Shown piece after piece: positions 46,833-55,641 of a DNA stretch of 64,000 nucleotides. Source of the DNA: Methanoculleus sp. 7T (GTDB lineage Archaea; Halobacteriota; Methanomicrobia; Methanomicrobiales; Methanoculleaceae); the NCBI RefSeq assembly GCF_023195915.1, contig NZ_JALPRP010000001.1, positions 1,426,001-1,490,000 of the forward strand. The letters run 5' to 3'. Below the pieces are notes generated by a model. It was not told where the DNA came from. It was given only the letters and a program-made list of their open reading frames with translations, and searched no databases. Position 1 is the stretch's first letter, and every line of letters starts with the position of its first letter. The translations under genes and the position numbers were made by a program.

Positions 46833-47974
46833 TGGAGGGGATCGCTGTCGCGCTGGGGCTCTGCCTGGTCCTCGCTCTGGTCTCCCGTCGGTTCTCCCTG
46901 CCGCCGGTCCCGTTCTACATCCTCGCCGGGCTCGCTCTCGGGAAGAGCGGTCTTGCCCTCGTCACCCCCTCTCCGGTCTCGGACTTCTTCGTCGACTTAG
47001 GGTTGGTCTTCCTGCTCTTCTACGTGGGGCTCGAACTCAGGCCCGACCGGATTCTCGCGAAGCGGTCGGCCTTCCTCAAAGCGGGGCTCATCGACCTGAA
47101 CGTCAACCTGGCGCTCGGGTTCGCCGCGGCACTAGCGCTCGGCTTTTCGCTTCAGGATGCGATCATCGTAGCGTCCGCGTTCTACATCAGCAGTTCGGTC
47201 ATCGCATTCACCTCACTCATCGAGAACAAAAAGTTGGTATTCCGCGAGTCCGAGACGATCGTCTGGATGATGGTCTTTGAGGATGTCGTCCTCATCTTCC
47301 TGCTCGTCGTCCTGCACTCGGGCTTCACCATCCCGTTCGATGTCATTGTTCGGTTCGCCGTTGTGGCGGCGGTCTTCTTTCTGGTGTGCCGATGGGGGAA
47401 GGGTGCGATTCGCCGGGTGCTCGACCGAGAAGACGAACTCCCGGTCCTCTTCACCTTTACCCTGGTAGTCGCAGCCGCATTCTTTGCACGTGCAGTCGAT
47501 ATCCCCGACACCCTCACCGTCATCGCGCTCGGGGCCGCTCTCTCCACAATCGCACCGGCCGCGCTGGAGCGCCAGGCCCGGCCCTTCAAGGACGTCTTCT
47601 TGGTCCTGTTCTTTGTCTTCTTCGGGATATCTGTCGAGTTCTCTGGCGAGGTCGGCCTCGCCGCCATCGCCGCGGTCAGCCTGTTTGCCGTCTTGAGCAA
47701 ACTCCTCTCGGGCGTGCTTGTCGGGCGGGAGATCCACGGCTCGACCGCGGCTGGTATCGAGATCTGGTCGAACACCATCGCCCGCGGTGAGTTCTCCATC
47801 ATCCTCGCGGCGCTCTACGGCTCGGCGGCGGCCTCGAGCACAATCGCCGGCATCGTCGTCGCAACATCGGTCGCAGGATCGTTCGCCGCAAAGTACAGCC
47901 CGTTCTTAAAACGGCACTGGGCGCGGTTGCGGTCTCGATTCGGCCTTAAGGCTACACACCACCTCATGCATTAG
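46832..47974 (+). CDS. Cation:proton antiporter, CPA2 family (KhtU-like)
   Basis: A 380-residue membrane protein with about 12 predicted helices and no soluble C-terminal domain. FLLFYVGLELRPDRIL (about 65-80) and the helix with FYISSSVIAFTSLIEN (about 120-135) match the ion path of Kef/KhtU antiporters. It exchanges K+ (or Na+) for H+ under control of the KhtT-like subunit before it. Together with trehalose synthesis it may help in salt or pH adaptation, which is inference. Confidence 0.88.
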   Translation: MEGIAVALGLCLVLALVSRRFSLPPVPFYILAGLALGKSGLALVTPSPVSDFFVDLGLVFLLFYVGLELRPDRILAKRSAFLKAGLIDLNVNLALGFAAALALGFSLQDAIIVASAFYISSSVIAFTSLIENKKLVFRESETIVWMMVFEDVVLIFLLVVLHSGFTIPFDVIVRFAVVAAVFFLVCRWGKGAIRRVLDREDELPVLFTFTLVVAAAFFARAVDIPDTLTVIALGAALSTIAPAALERQARPFKDVFLVLFFVFFGISVEFSGEVGLAAIAAVSLFAVLSKLLSGVLVGREIHGSTAAGIEIWSNTIARGEFSIILAALYGSAAASSTIAGIVVATSVAGSFAAKYSPFLKRHWARLRSRFGLKATHHLMH

Positions 47975-48066
47975 CCGAGCGGATCCCCATCTTCGGCGTG
48001 TGGCTGCCGGGCAAAGAAAGCCTTTTCTCTATCCCGGCCCACCTCCGGGCGGATCGTGACGAGAGA

Positions 48067-48555
48067 ATGACGCCCTCCCTGCCGGCACCCTATAGGATTC
48101 TGGTCCGGGAAGTCCGGACCGAGACCGTCATCGACGTCCCGCCCGCCGTCGTCTGGCAGGTGCTGACCGACTTCGCGTCCTACCCCGAGTGGAACCCGTT
48201 CATCCGTTCGGTCGAGGGGAAACCTTGGGTAGGGACGCGCCTCTCGGTGGAGATCCGGCCTCCGGGACGAAAGAGCATCTCATTTCGGCCGATGGTCCTC
48301 CGGGTTTCGAAGGACCGCGAGCTCCGGTGGATCGGCCGGGTCTTGATCGCCGGCATCTTCGACGGCGAGCACCGGTTCACCATCACCTCCGAGGGCGGAG
48401 GCTCCCGGTTCGTCCAAGCCGAGGTATTCACCGGGCTGCTGGTGCCCGTCGTCGAGCTGACCGGCATTCTCAGGACGACCCGCCTCGGCTTCCTCCTCAT
48501 GAACCGGGCGCTCAAAGAGCGGGCGGAGCGGTTCGCCGCCGGGAAACCTTCTTAA
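48067..48555 (+). CDS. SRPBCC (START-like) domain protein
   Basis: This 162-residue protein has the helix-grip pattern of polyketide-cyclase/START-like proteins: VIDVPPAVVWQVLTDFASYP followed by EWNPFI (about 20-45), VEIRPPG in mid-strand, and the long C-terminal helix (GFLLMNRALKERAERF). Such proteins bind hydrophobic ligands. The ATG at 48067 is chosen because the longer frame adds 23 residues that do not align with the family. No ligand can be proposed. Confidence 0.82.
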   Translation: MTPSLPAPYRILVREVRTETVIDVPPAVVWQVLTDFASYPEWNPFIRSVEGKPWVGTRLSVEIRPPGRKSISFRPMVLRVSKDRELRWIGRVLIAGIFDGEHRFTITSEGGGSRFVQAEVFTGLLVPVVELTGILRTTRLGFLLMNRALKERAERFAAGKPS

Positions 48556-48678
48556 CCCAGACGTCCCCAGTATCTGCATGGATCCGATCACGGCTGCAGT
48601 CGCATTCCGGCGGCCTCTCTTCCTTGCCGCTCCCGGGAAACCGGCGGTGATCGGCGAGACCTCGGGCGGGTGTTGCGC

Positions 48679-49518
48679 ATGAGGCTGACGGTCCTTGTGG
48701 ACAACGCCGCCCTCACCGACCGCTACTTCCTTGCAGAACCAGGGCTCTCGATCTACATCGAGGACGGCGGGACCCGCGTCCTCTTTGATGCCGGGTACTC
48801 GGGCGTCCTCATCGCCAACGCCCGGAAGATGGGGATCGACCTCCTCCGTGTCGAGGACGTCGTTCTTTCGCACGGTCATCTCGACCACACTTGGGGTCTC
48901 GACGCCCTCGTCCGGCTCCATACCGAGGCGATCTTCGAAGGCCGCGAGAGGGTCGAGCCGACGTTCATCGCCCATCCCGACGCCTTCCTCACCCGGAGCC
49001 GCGACGGCGCCGGAGAGATCGGGTGTCACCTCTCGGTCGAGGAACTCTTCCGGCACGGGAAGGTCCTCCTCACCGCCGCACCCCTCTGGCTGACCGAGAA
49101 CTTGGTCTTCCTCGGCGAGATCGAGCGGCGGTTCGAGTTTGAGCCGGCGCCTTCGGGTGGCTACATCTACACCCCCGACGGTATCAGGGACGATACCGTC
49201 GCCGACGACACCGCACTCGCCTGCAAAACCCCCGAGGGGCTTGTCGTCATAACCGGGTGCTCCCACGCCGGCATCTGCTCGATCGTCGAGCAGGCGCGCG
49301 AAGTCTGCGGCGAAGACCGGGTCGCCGACGTCATCGGCGGGTTCCACCTTCTTGACCCGCCGCAGGAGCAGATGCAGGGGATCCTCGACTATTTTGCGGA
49401 GGTGCGGCCGGCGGCCCTCCACCCCTGCCACTGCACCGGTCTTGCGGCAAAGATCGCGCTCTCGAAGGTCGCAGACGTCCGGGAGACGGGCGTCGGGCTG
49501 CACCTCGAGTACGGTTGA
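48679..49518 (+). CDS. MBL-fold protein, RFA-P synthase-like group
   Basis: A 279-residue metallo-beta-lactamase-fold protein with VVLSHGHLDHTWGLDAL (about 62-78), VVITGCSHAGICSIV (about 190-204) and ALHPCHCTGLAAK near the C-terminus. This combination is found in the group annotated as beta-ribofuranosylaminobenzene 5'-phosphate synthase-like/7,8-dihydropterin methyltransferase-associated hydrolases. Two or three earlier codons (GTG 48670) are possible starts. Its stop codon lies in the left copy of a 10-bp direct repeat that flanks the MITE-like element. Confidence 0.85.
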   Translation: MRLTVLVDNAALTDRYFLAEPGLSIYIEDGGTRVLFDAGYSGVLIANARKMGIDLLRVEDVVLSHGHLDHTWGLDALVRLHTEAIFEGRERVEPTFIAHPDAFLTRSRDGAGEIGCHLSVEELFRHGKVLLTAAPLWLTENLVFLGEIERRFEFEPAPSGGYIYTPDGIRDDTVADDTALACKTPEGLVVITGCSHAGICSIVEQAREVCGEDRVADVIGGFHLLDPPQEQMQGILDYFAEVRPAALHPCHCTGLAAKIALSKVADVRETGVGLHLEYG

Positions 49519-49523
49519 TCAGG
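49514..49523. repeat. Left direct repeat flanking the MITE-like element
   Basis: GTTGATCAGG, identical to 49720-49729; it includes the TGA stop of the MBL gene. Consistent with a 10-bp target-site duplication. Confidence 0.6.
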
Positions 49524-49719
49524 TGGCTTTGTTGAAACCCTGTTCAGGTCTTTCCCCGCCCCGATGAGGGCGGTGCTGGGCCCGGCTTGTCCCCGGGATC
49601 GGCCTTTTCCCTTGACATGTCTCCCGACAGTGGACCGTGGGGGCCTACGGCAGAAAGTCGTGTACCGGTGTGCCCATTGAGTGCGACTATCGAGAGCCAA
49701 CAGGTAGGGATTCGACAAA
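49524..49719. mobile_element. MITE-like non-autonomous insertion of 196 bp
   Basis: The segment is bounded by terminal inverted repeats, TTTGTTGAAACCC at 49528-49540 and the reverse complement of TTTGTCGAATCCC at 49707-49719 (11 of 13 match), and is flanked by the direct repeat GTTGATCAGG (49514-49523 and 49720-49729). It has no open frame of transposase size. It fills the whole gap between the MBL gene and the convergent M1 peptidase gene and touches both stop codons. The parent IS family is not identified. Confidence 0.6.
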
Positions 49720-49729
49720 GTTGATCAGG
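49720..49729. repeat. Right direct repeat flanking the MITE-like element
   Basis: GTTGATCAGG, identical to 49514-49523; it includes the stop codon of the minus-strand M1 peptidase gene. Confidence 0.6.
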
Positions 49730-52583
49730 GCGCGAGTCCCCGGAGCGCCGGGATCTCGCCGTGCTCCGTCTCATAGGCCCGGACTGCCTCCGGGGCGCCG
49801 AGGAGGAATCGGCGGGCGTTGTTGTAGACGGCCGGGTGCGCGCCCGGGTCGATGGAGGAGAGGAGGTCCGCGAGCACGCCTACCGCCGGCGCCCGGTGGC
49901 GGGGCTCCATCGCGTCGATGAATGCAAACGCATCGAGAGCCCGGACGGTGCTGTACTCGTTGACCGGGGTGAGCCGCCGGAGGATCTCCGCGAGGTAAGT
50001 CCGCCCCTCTTCAGTCTCAAGCGACCGTTTCCTATTCAGCGCGAACCGCCCGTAGAGCGCCCGCTGCTGATCGGCCTGCTCGATCGCGAAGGCGGGGGAA
50101 GACTCGATCTCGCGGAGGATCGTCACGAGGTCGTCGCAGTCGCTCCCGGCAACCGTGCCGAGGAACGACTCCCACGCGATTGGGCTCTCGGCCGACTCGG
50201 CGGAGAATGCCGCAAGGATCTCCAGGCGCTCCGGAGCGCTGCTCTCGAGGAGCAGCCTGAAGGCGGTGAGGCGGTCGGTTGCGGCCGTCGCCTCCCGAAA
50301 CTGCCCGGCGATCAAACGGTGGACCTCCGGGGTGTCCAGCGTGGCGAGGATCGCGAGGCACGCGTTCTTCCTCTGCCGCCGCCGGATCGCCGCGGCCTTG
50401 TCTTCCAGATACCCGGCCCCGCCGTGGGTGGGTGTCGCCGCCCGCCGGTAGACCGAGAGGAGGGTATCCGTGTTCCGTGCGGCGACGGCGGCAAGGATCT
50501 TCTCTCTCGCATCATAGAGGGCGCGGTAACGGTGGGCGAACCGTTCGTCGTCCACCGACGGGAAGATGGTCAGGAACTGCCCGCCCGCCTCTTCCATGAG
50601 GCGGTCGTCGGCGAGGAGGCCGGTGCAGAGGTCGGCAAACCGGCTTGAGACTGCCGCATTCGGGTCCTCGAGGAGGCGGAGCATCTCCCGGTCGGCGAGT
50701 GCGCGAAACGCGGTGAAACGGCCGACGATGTCGGCATCCTTCAGGACCTGGAGGTAGAGTTCGTCTTCCGGCGGCCGATAGGCCGCCCTCCCGTAGAAGG
50801 AGTAGCCGCGGTTGAGCGAGAGGAACGCCGGGCGGTCGACGCCGTCGAGGGCGACCTCCCCTTCTTCATCGGCGATACGGATGGTCCGGTCTGCGATCTC
50901 CCGGCCGTCGGCGTCGACGAGCGCGAACCGGAACGGGAACTCCCAGAGGCGGCCGCCGGGCGAGCGGCTCTGGCGGTAGGTGAGGGTGAACCGCCGGGCC
51001 GTTGAATCGTAGGCGGGGGTCACGGTGAGGACCGGGTACTCCTTCTCTTTCAGCCACACCGCCGCCATCCCGGAGAAGTCCTCTCCCGAGACCTCTTCCA
51101 TGCAGCGTATCCAGTCGCCCGTGGAGGCGTTGGCGTGCCGGAACCGGTCGTGGTAGAGGGCGAGCCCCTCGACAAACGTCTCTTTCCCTATCAGGGTCTC
51201 GATCATCCTGACGAACTCGGGGGCTTTCACATAGGTGACGCCCGTGATCAGGTCGTTTGGGTCGTTGAAGCCGTTCGGCTCGATCGGCATCGAGCCCGCG
51301 CCCCGGTCGAGGACGAGCGTGCCGGCATCGGGGTCGAGGAGGTCGAGCACGGTCTGGAGGCGGGAGTAGGCCTCGCCGAAGAAGAAGGCGTGGTGCTGAT
51401 TCTCGATGTGGACCGTCACCGCTTCGTTGAGCCAGATCTCAAACGGGCTTCTCCCCGTCACCTCGGAGCCGTTTTCGTTATGGTAATACTCGTGGACCTT
51501 CACCCTGACCATGTACTCAAAGGCCGGGTCGGTCGCCTCCGGATAGGGCATGAGCCGGTTTGCGGCGATCGTCGTGTTCCCGACGTTCTCCATACCGCCG
51601 AAATCGGAGTTTTGCATGGCGATCTCCCGGTAGACCGATCCCGTGTAGGCGTAACCCGGCGTGATGGTTGCAACAAGCCCCGCAAGCGCTTTTCTGGACT
51701 CTTCGAGGGCCGTCCGGTCCCCCGAGCGCTTCGCCTCGTCTCGAACCCGCGTCAGCCGCCACAACTCCCGTCTGGTCCCCTCGTCCCGGTACCGCTCCGG
51801 ACCGGTGAAGAGGTGGACCCACATCACCGCATCCGCGAGTACGTCGAGGGCACGCTCCGCTGCCTCAGCGTCGGAACCGGGTTTTGCGAGGAGTTCAAGG
51901 GAGAACGTCCGCCCGTCGGGGTACTCGAACTCCCGCCGGTAGGTGTCGTAGCATCCTACCCCGAGGAAGAAGAGGTAGGGAGCCATCGGGGTCGTGGTGT
52001 TCCGATACTCCTGGACGGAACGGCCGAGCCCGAGGTAGTAGCGCGGCCCCGCGGGGTCGCCGTTCGATATGAGGTTCGTATACCCGTCGTCCGCGACGAT
52101 CGCCGTCGTGTAGGTGCACTTCGCGGTCATGTCGTCGAGACAGGGGACCAGCCGCTGGAACCCCCACTGCTGGCACTGGGTGATCTGGATGGGCGGCCCC
52201 ATGGGGCATGTCCCGTCGTAGTAGAGGCCTTCGAGGATATGGCTGCTCGGGCGGCAGATCGTCTCGGTGTTGAGGGTGAACCGGGTCCGGGGCGGGACGG
52301 GCGGGTCGAAGGTGACGGTGAGGGCCGCGGCCTCGCGGTCGTAGGTGTCGGCGACGGTGTATCCTTCACAGGCGACGCTGAGGATATCCAGGTCGCGGGC
52401 GTTTAGGGAGAGGGATGCGAGCGGCGCATCGAGGGTCTCGGCGGTGAGGGCAGAGACGACCCGGGTGTGGCCGTCGTAGACGTCGAAGGTCAGGTCCATG
52501 TGGACGACCTTCACGGCGAGCGCCCCGAAATCCTTCGGGTAGTAGCGAAAGAGCCTCTCCGCCCCTCCTTCTTTCCCGGTCAA
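49725..52583 (-). CDS. M1 family metallopeptidase (aminopeptidase N-like)
   Basis: The protein has about 952 residues. The gluzincin site is VKVHEYYHNE (HExxH), followed 18 residues later by the third zinc ligand in WLNEAVTVHIE, and the M1 exopeptidase loop appears as FGGMENVGN. An N-terminal beta-sandwich binds the substrate, and the C-terminal alpha-helical half (from about 560) is the ERAP/APN-type helical domain with HEAT-like pairs. It trims N-terminal residues from peptides in the cytoplasm. No good ATG fits; TTG 52583, whose TTGA overlaps the stop of the HEAT gene, is the most likely start. The open frame runs far upstream but would cover that gene. Confidence 0.9.
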   Translation of the reverse strand: MTGKEGGAERLFRYYPKDFGALAVKVVHMDLTFDVYDGHTRVVSALTAETLDAPLASLSLNARDLDILSVACEGYTVADTYDREAAALTVTFDPPVPPRTRFTLNTETICRPSSHILEGLYYDGTCPMGPPIQITQCQQWGFQRLVPCLDDMTAKCTYTTAIVADDGYTNLISNGDPAGPRYYLGLGRSVQEYRNTTTPMAPYLFFLGVGCYDTYRREFEYPDGRTFSLELLAKPGSDAEAAERALDVLADAVMWVHLFTGPERYRDEGTRRELWRLTRVRDEAKRSGDRTALEESRKALAGLVATITPGYAYTGSVYREIAMQNSDFGGMENVGNTTIAANRLMPYPEATDPAFEYMVRVKVHEYYHNENGSEVTGRSPFEIWLNEAVTVHIENQHHAFFFGEAYSRLQTVLDLLDPDAGTLVLDRGAGSMPIEPNGFNDPNDLITGVTYVKAPEFVRMIETLIGKETFVEGLALYHDRFRHANASTGDWIRCMEEVSGEDFSGMAAVWLKEKEYPVLTVTPAYDSTARRFTLTYRQSRSPGGRLWEFPFRFALVDADGREIADRTIRIADEEGEVALDGVDRPAFLSLNRGYSFYGRAAYRPPEDELYLQVLKDADIVGRFTAFRALADREMLRLLEDPNAAVSSRFADLCTGLLADDRLMEEAGGQFLTIFPSVDDERFAHRYRALYDAREKILAAVAARNTDTLLSVYRRAATPTHGGAGYLEDKAAAIRRRQRKNACLAILATLDTPEVHRLIAGQFREATAATDRLTAFRLLLESSAPERLEILAAFSAESAESPIAWESFLGTVAGSDCDDLVTILREIESSPAFAIEQADQQRALYGRFALNRKRSLETEEGRTYLAEILRRLTPVNEYSTVRALDAFAFIDAMEPRHRAPAVGVLADLLSSIDPGAHPAVYNNARRFLLGAPEAVRAYETEHGEIPALRGLAP

Positions 52584-53116
52584 AATCCCGCCTCGCCGGT
52601 GATCTCCCGGAGCGCACGCCTGATAGCTGTCCGGACCTCGGGCTCTTCCTCGTCTTCGAGCGCACCGGCGAGGGGGCCGGCCGCCCGCGGATCGTGGAGT
52701 TTGCCGAGCGCATCTGCGGCGGCCGCCCTGACGTCTTTCTTCTTGTCCGTAAGGAGGGGGAGGAGGGGTTCGACCGCGCGAGGGTCGCCGATCTCGCCGA
52801 GCGACCATGCGGCGCCGCGTCGTGCCCACCGGTCTGCGTTGGTGAGGAGGGGGAGGAGGGGTTCGACCGCCCGGGCGTCATGGAGTTTTCCGAGCGCCTG
52901 CGCCGCGACCCAACGGACCTCGTTCTCCGGGTCGTGCAGGGCGGCGATCAGGGGTTCGACCGCCCGCGCATCGGCGCACCCGCCCAGAGCCTCGGCGGCC
53001 CGCAGCCGGTAGGGGGTGCTCTCGTGCGCAAGCTGCTCGATGTATTTCTTGATGTTCTCCTCCCGCCGCTTCTCCCTGTCTTCCATGAGGCGCTTTACCG
53101 AGCGTTCCATATCCAT
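52580..53116 (-). CDS. HEAT-repeat (PBS lyase type) protein
   Basis: A protein of 178 residues with a charged helical N-terminus (about 1-30) followed by four to five HEAT repeats of about 31 residues with the core DARAVEPLIAAL or DPRAVEPLLPLL and VRWVAAQALGKLHD. Such small alpha-solenoids bind other proteins. Its stop overlaps the proposed TTG start of the M1 peptidase, so both are probably made together; a role as partner of that peptidase is inference. DNA of the repeats is itself repetitive (GGGGAGGAGGGGTTCGACCG twice, near 52750 and 52850). Confidence 0.85.
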   Translation of the reverse strand: MDMERSVKRLMEDREKRREENIKKYIEQLAHESTPYRLRAAEALGGCADARAVEPLIAALHDPENEVRWVAAQALGKLHDARAVEPLLPLLTNADRWARRGAAWSLGEIGDPRAVEPLLPLLTDKKKDVRAAAADALGKLHDPRAAGPLAGALEDEEEPEVRTAIRRALREITGEAGF

Positions 53117-53487
53117 GCCTCCACCAGTTTCTGTCGCAGACCTGATGTCGCTTGCGGTATATAGTGCTGGCGCAGAACCGCTCCCGGCATGGCCCGGCTA
53201 TCTTTCCTCATCAGGCCTACTACCGGGAGTAAGGGTTCCTGGGTCCCCGCCGCCGGCGTCGAGCGCGACGGTATCGGCCTCTTCCGATCCCGGCCTGCCG
53301 GCGTACCGTTTTCGAGATCATGCGACCGACGGCTGCGGGGCGGGGCCGCCTGCGAGGTGATTGATCCCTTCCTTGGTAGGTGTTTTTGGGAAAAAATAAT
53401 TCCCTTTCGGCCCCAGATACGCCTCAGTCGCAACGACGGCGCCGCAATACCGAAACCATAAATCTTTTCGACATCAATACAAGGCTG
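53117..53487. other. 371-base divergent region between the HEAT and GTPase genes
   Basis: TGCGGTATATAGTGC near 53154-53168 may serve the HEAT gene (minus strand). ACCATAAATC at 53457-53466 is a likely TATA box for the GTPase, about 22-31 bases before its ATG, so that transcript is probably leaderless. An ATG frame of 90 codons (53189-53461) has no family likeness. Confidence 0.45.
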
Positions 53488-53979
53488 ATGGCAGAAGGCA
53501 GGCTCAAGATTGTCGTGTTCGGTTCGTTCAACGCAGGCAAGTCCAGTTTCATTCAAGCACTCGACCCCCGGAGCCGCCATATTGAGGCGACCTCAAAAGA
53601 GAGCGAGGGGGCCACGACCGTTGCCTTCGATTTCGGCAGGCTGCAGGTGGGAGACCAAGCGGTCTACCTCTTCGGGACGCCCGGGCAGGAGCGGTTCGAA
53701 TTCGTGCGGCAGATCCTCTCGCGGGGCATGGACGGTGCGATCATCGTCGTGGACGCCACCACGGGCGTGGATGCGATGACGAGGCACCTCTACGGCCAGT
53801 TGAAGGCCCTCGAGGTGCCGCTCGTCTTCATGGCGAACAAGTGCGACCGCCCCGGCGCCGAGCCCGACACCATCCGCCGGGATATGCCGGGGGAGACGGT
53901 GCACCCTATCTCTGCGCAGAATGGGGAGAACGTCCGTGCGGCACTGGATGCCTTCGTCGCGACCCTGGTTGCCAGGTAG
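53488..53979 (+). CDS. Small Ras-like GTPase (MglA/COG2229 type)
   Basis: A 163-residue GTP-binding protein: G1 GSFNAGKSSF (about 12-21), G3 FGTPGQERFEFVR (with Thr in place of the Asp of DTPG, typical of COG2229), G4 ANKCD, G5 SAQNG. Relatives act as polarity or regulatory switches, often with roadblock proteins, which are not seen nearby. The following gene encodes a helical-repeat protein and may be a partner (inference from position). Confidence 0.88.
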   Translation: MAEGRLKIVVFGSFNAGKSSFIQALDPRSRHIEATSKESEGATTVAFDFGRLQVGDQAVYLFGTPGQERFEFVRQILSRGMDGAIIVVDATTGVDAMTRHLYGQLKALEVPLVFMANKCDRPGAEPDTIRRDMPGETVHPISAQNGENVRAALDAFVATLVAR

Positions 53980-54019
53980 CGATCATTATTACTATCCGGG
54001 CGTCGTTTGATCTGGTGAG

Positions 54020-54859
54020 ATGGATACGGGAACGATGACCCGCAGAAATGCCTATATTCAGGATATCGCCCGGCAACTCTCGAAGTTCCTCGAGACCGGG
54101 AGGGCCGAGGATCTGATCGCCTGTCTGGTGGCGGAGAGCAACCTGCCGGGCCCCCGCCCCAATCATGACCTTGCCCGGGCGTTTGCCGATACCGTCAGGG
54201 AGTATGCGGCTGCCGACGAAGAAGACCGCCAGGTCCTCTGGAATCTCTGCGTCGAACTCGCCTGCGTCTCCCCTGAAGACGCACCGACGGACGACCCGCA
54301 CGAGTTCCTCTCGTTCTGCGGGGTCTGCGGCATCGCAGCGATCGGGTCGGTCGCGTCGGCATTCACCGAGATAGCGCTTGCCCAACTGCAGGAAGCCTCT
54401 CTCGACCCCCGCTGGCGGGTGAGGGAGGCGGTGGCGCTCGGGGTCCGCGAACTCCTCGCCGCCCGGCCAGAGGAGACCGTCGCCGAGTTGGAGGGGTGGG
54501 TGGAATCCGGGTCGTGGCTCCCCATGCGGGCTGCGGCCGCAGGTATCGCGGGGTCCGACCTCATGGCCGAGCCGGACTTGGCGGAAGTGGCGCTCCGGCT
54601 GCACCGCAAGATCCTCGTCCGGGTTTATACGGCAACCGAGCGGCAGTCGGAGGCATTTTTGGCCCTCCGAAAGGCGCTTGGGTATACCCTGAGCCGGGTC
54701 GTTGCGGCCCTGCCCGGGATCGGGTTTGAGTACCTCCGGCAGCTTGCAACCCTCGATGATCGGGACGTCCGGTGGATTATCAGAGAAAATCTGGAGAGGG
54801 ACGGGCTCCGGCGGCAGTACCCCGAGACGGTGCAGCACATCAGGGCGCAGTTGTCGTAG
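54020..54859 (+). CDS. Alpha-helical (HEAT/DNA-alkylation-repeat-like) protein
   Basis: This 279-residue protein is mostly helical. Segments such as DPRWRVREAVALGVRELLA (about 133-151) and DDRDVRWIIRENLERDG (about 248-264) are HEAT-like, as in DNA-alkylation-repeat or PBS-lyase proteins; the N-terminal 120 residues are less typical and carry four Cys. It starts 40 bases after the GTPase gene on the same strand. I do not recognise the orthologue. A scaffold or glycosylase-like function is possible but not shown. Confidence 0.65.
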   Translation: MDTGTMTRRNAYIQDIARQLSKFLETGRAEDLIACLVAESNLPGPRPNHDLARAFADTVREYAAADEEDRQVLWNLCVELACVSPEDAPTDDPHEFLSFCGVCGIAAIGSVASAFTEIALAQLQEASLDPRWRVREAVALGVRELLAARPEETVAELEGWVESGSWLPMRAAAAGIAGSDLMAEPDLAEVALRLHRKILVRVYTATERQSEAFLALRKALGYTLSRVVAALPGIGFEYLRQLATLDDRDVRWIIRENLERDGLRRQYPETVQHIRAQLS

Positions 54860-54874
54860 AGGGTGCCCGGCCCT

Positions 54875-55618
54875 CTACTCCACAATCGCCGACGCCCTCT
54901 CGTCGAAGGGGTTTGTCCGCATCGCAAACGAGAAGAGGTAGGGATAATTCTTCTGCAGGTAGCGCATGTAGCCCAGCCACTCACGGATGAGGAGGCTGTA
55001 GATCCGTTCGAGGTCGCTTGCGAGGTGCGCCGTGTCGGCCCCGGGAAGGCCTGAGAACCCGGGCCGGCGCTGCAGTTCCTCGTTGAAGTGGAATATCGCC
55101 CGGAGCAGTTCGGTGAACGTCTCGTGCTCGAAGAGCACCGGGTTCTCCAGCAGCCGAAGGAGGAACTCCTCGCGGGACCCAAGGAACCGCTTGACTGCCT
55201 CCAAGTCGACGTTCTCTATCCTGACTCGGCAGGGATGCCGCTTCAGCCGCCTCTCTACCTCAAGGAACGTCTCGTCGGTCCAGGTCTCGGTGACTACCAG
55301 TCGCGGCCGGATCTCGTCGAGGTTGGGATCGTTGTTGGAGATGTAGGTCAGGAGCTGCGTCCCGAGCGCCGAGAAGAACGTCCCGATGACCATGTTCAGT
55401 TTCTCCATCCTCTGCCGCCGGTCGCGGGACTCCAGCACCTGATGGAAGACGAGCGTCACCAGGAGGACCTCGAGCGGGAGAAACGCGATATCACCGAGCG
55501 TATAGATGCCGATGTGGTGGAAGTCGTGGAAGATCAGGAAGTGCAGGGCGTAGAGCACGACCGAGAGCGTGATAAGCCCCGCACCGAAGGCGATCAGCCA
55601 TCGCCTGTCGTTCGTCAC
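54875..55618 (-). CDS. Membrane-anchored protein of unknown function
   Basis: A 247-residue protein with two membrane helices near the N-terminus (about 8-28 and 40-61; WLIAFGAGLITLSVVLYALH, GDIAFLPLEVLLVTLVFHQV) and a soluble helical C-terminal part (about 70-247) with VVTETWTDETFLEVERRLKR and NEELQRRPGFSGLPG. The family is not recognised with confidence. It begins 23 bases after the stop of the short TnpB-like gene on the same strand, so the two may be one transcript. Confidence 0.65.
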   Translation of the reverse strand: MTNDRRWLIAFGAGLITLSVVLYALHFLIFHDFHHIGIYTLGDIAFLPLEVLLVTLVFHQVLESRDRRQRMEKLNMVIGTFFSALGTQLLTYISNNDPNLDEIRPRLVVTETWTDETFLEVERRLKRHPCRVRIENVDLEAVKRFLGSREEFLLRLLENPVLFEHETFTELLRAIFHFNEELQRRPGFSGLPGADTAHLASDLERIYSLLIREWLGYMRYLQKNYPYLFSFAMRTNPFDERASAIVE

Positions 55619-55641
55619 ATGGACCTATACACGTTCCTGCC

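Noticed and set aside
52750-52880. Repeated GGGGAGGAGGGGTTCGACCG words, considered as a short tandem repeat element
   Set aside because: They are in phase with the HEAT repeats of the protein and are explained by it.
53189-53461. 90-codon ATG frame before the GTPase gene
   Set aside because: It overlaps the GTPase promoter, has Arg/Gly/Ser-rich composition and no recognisable motif.
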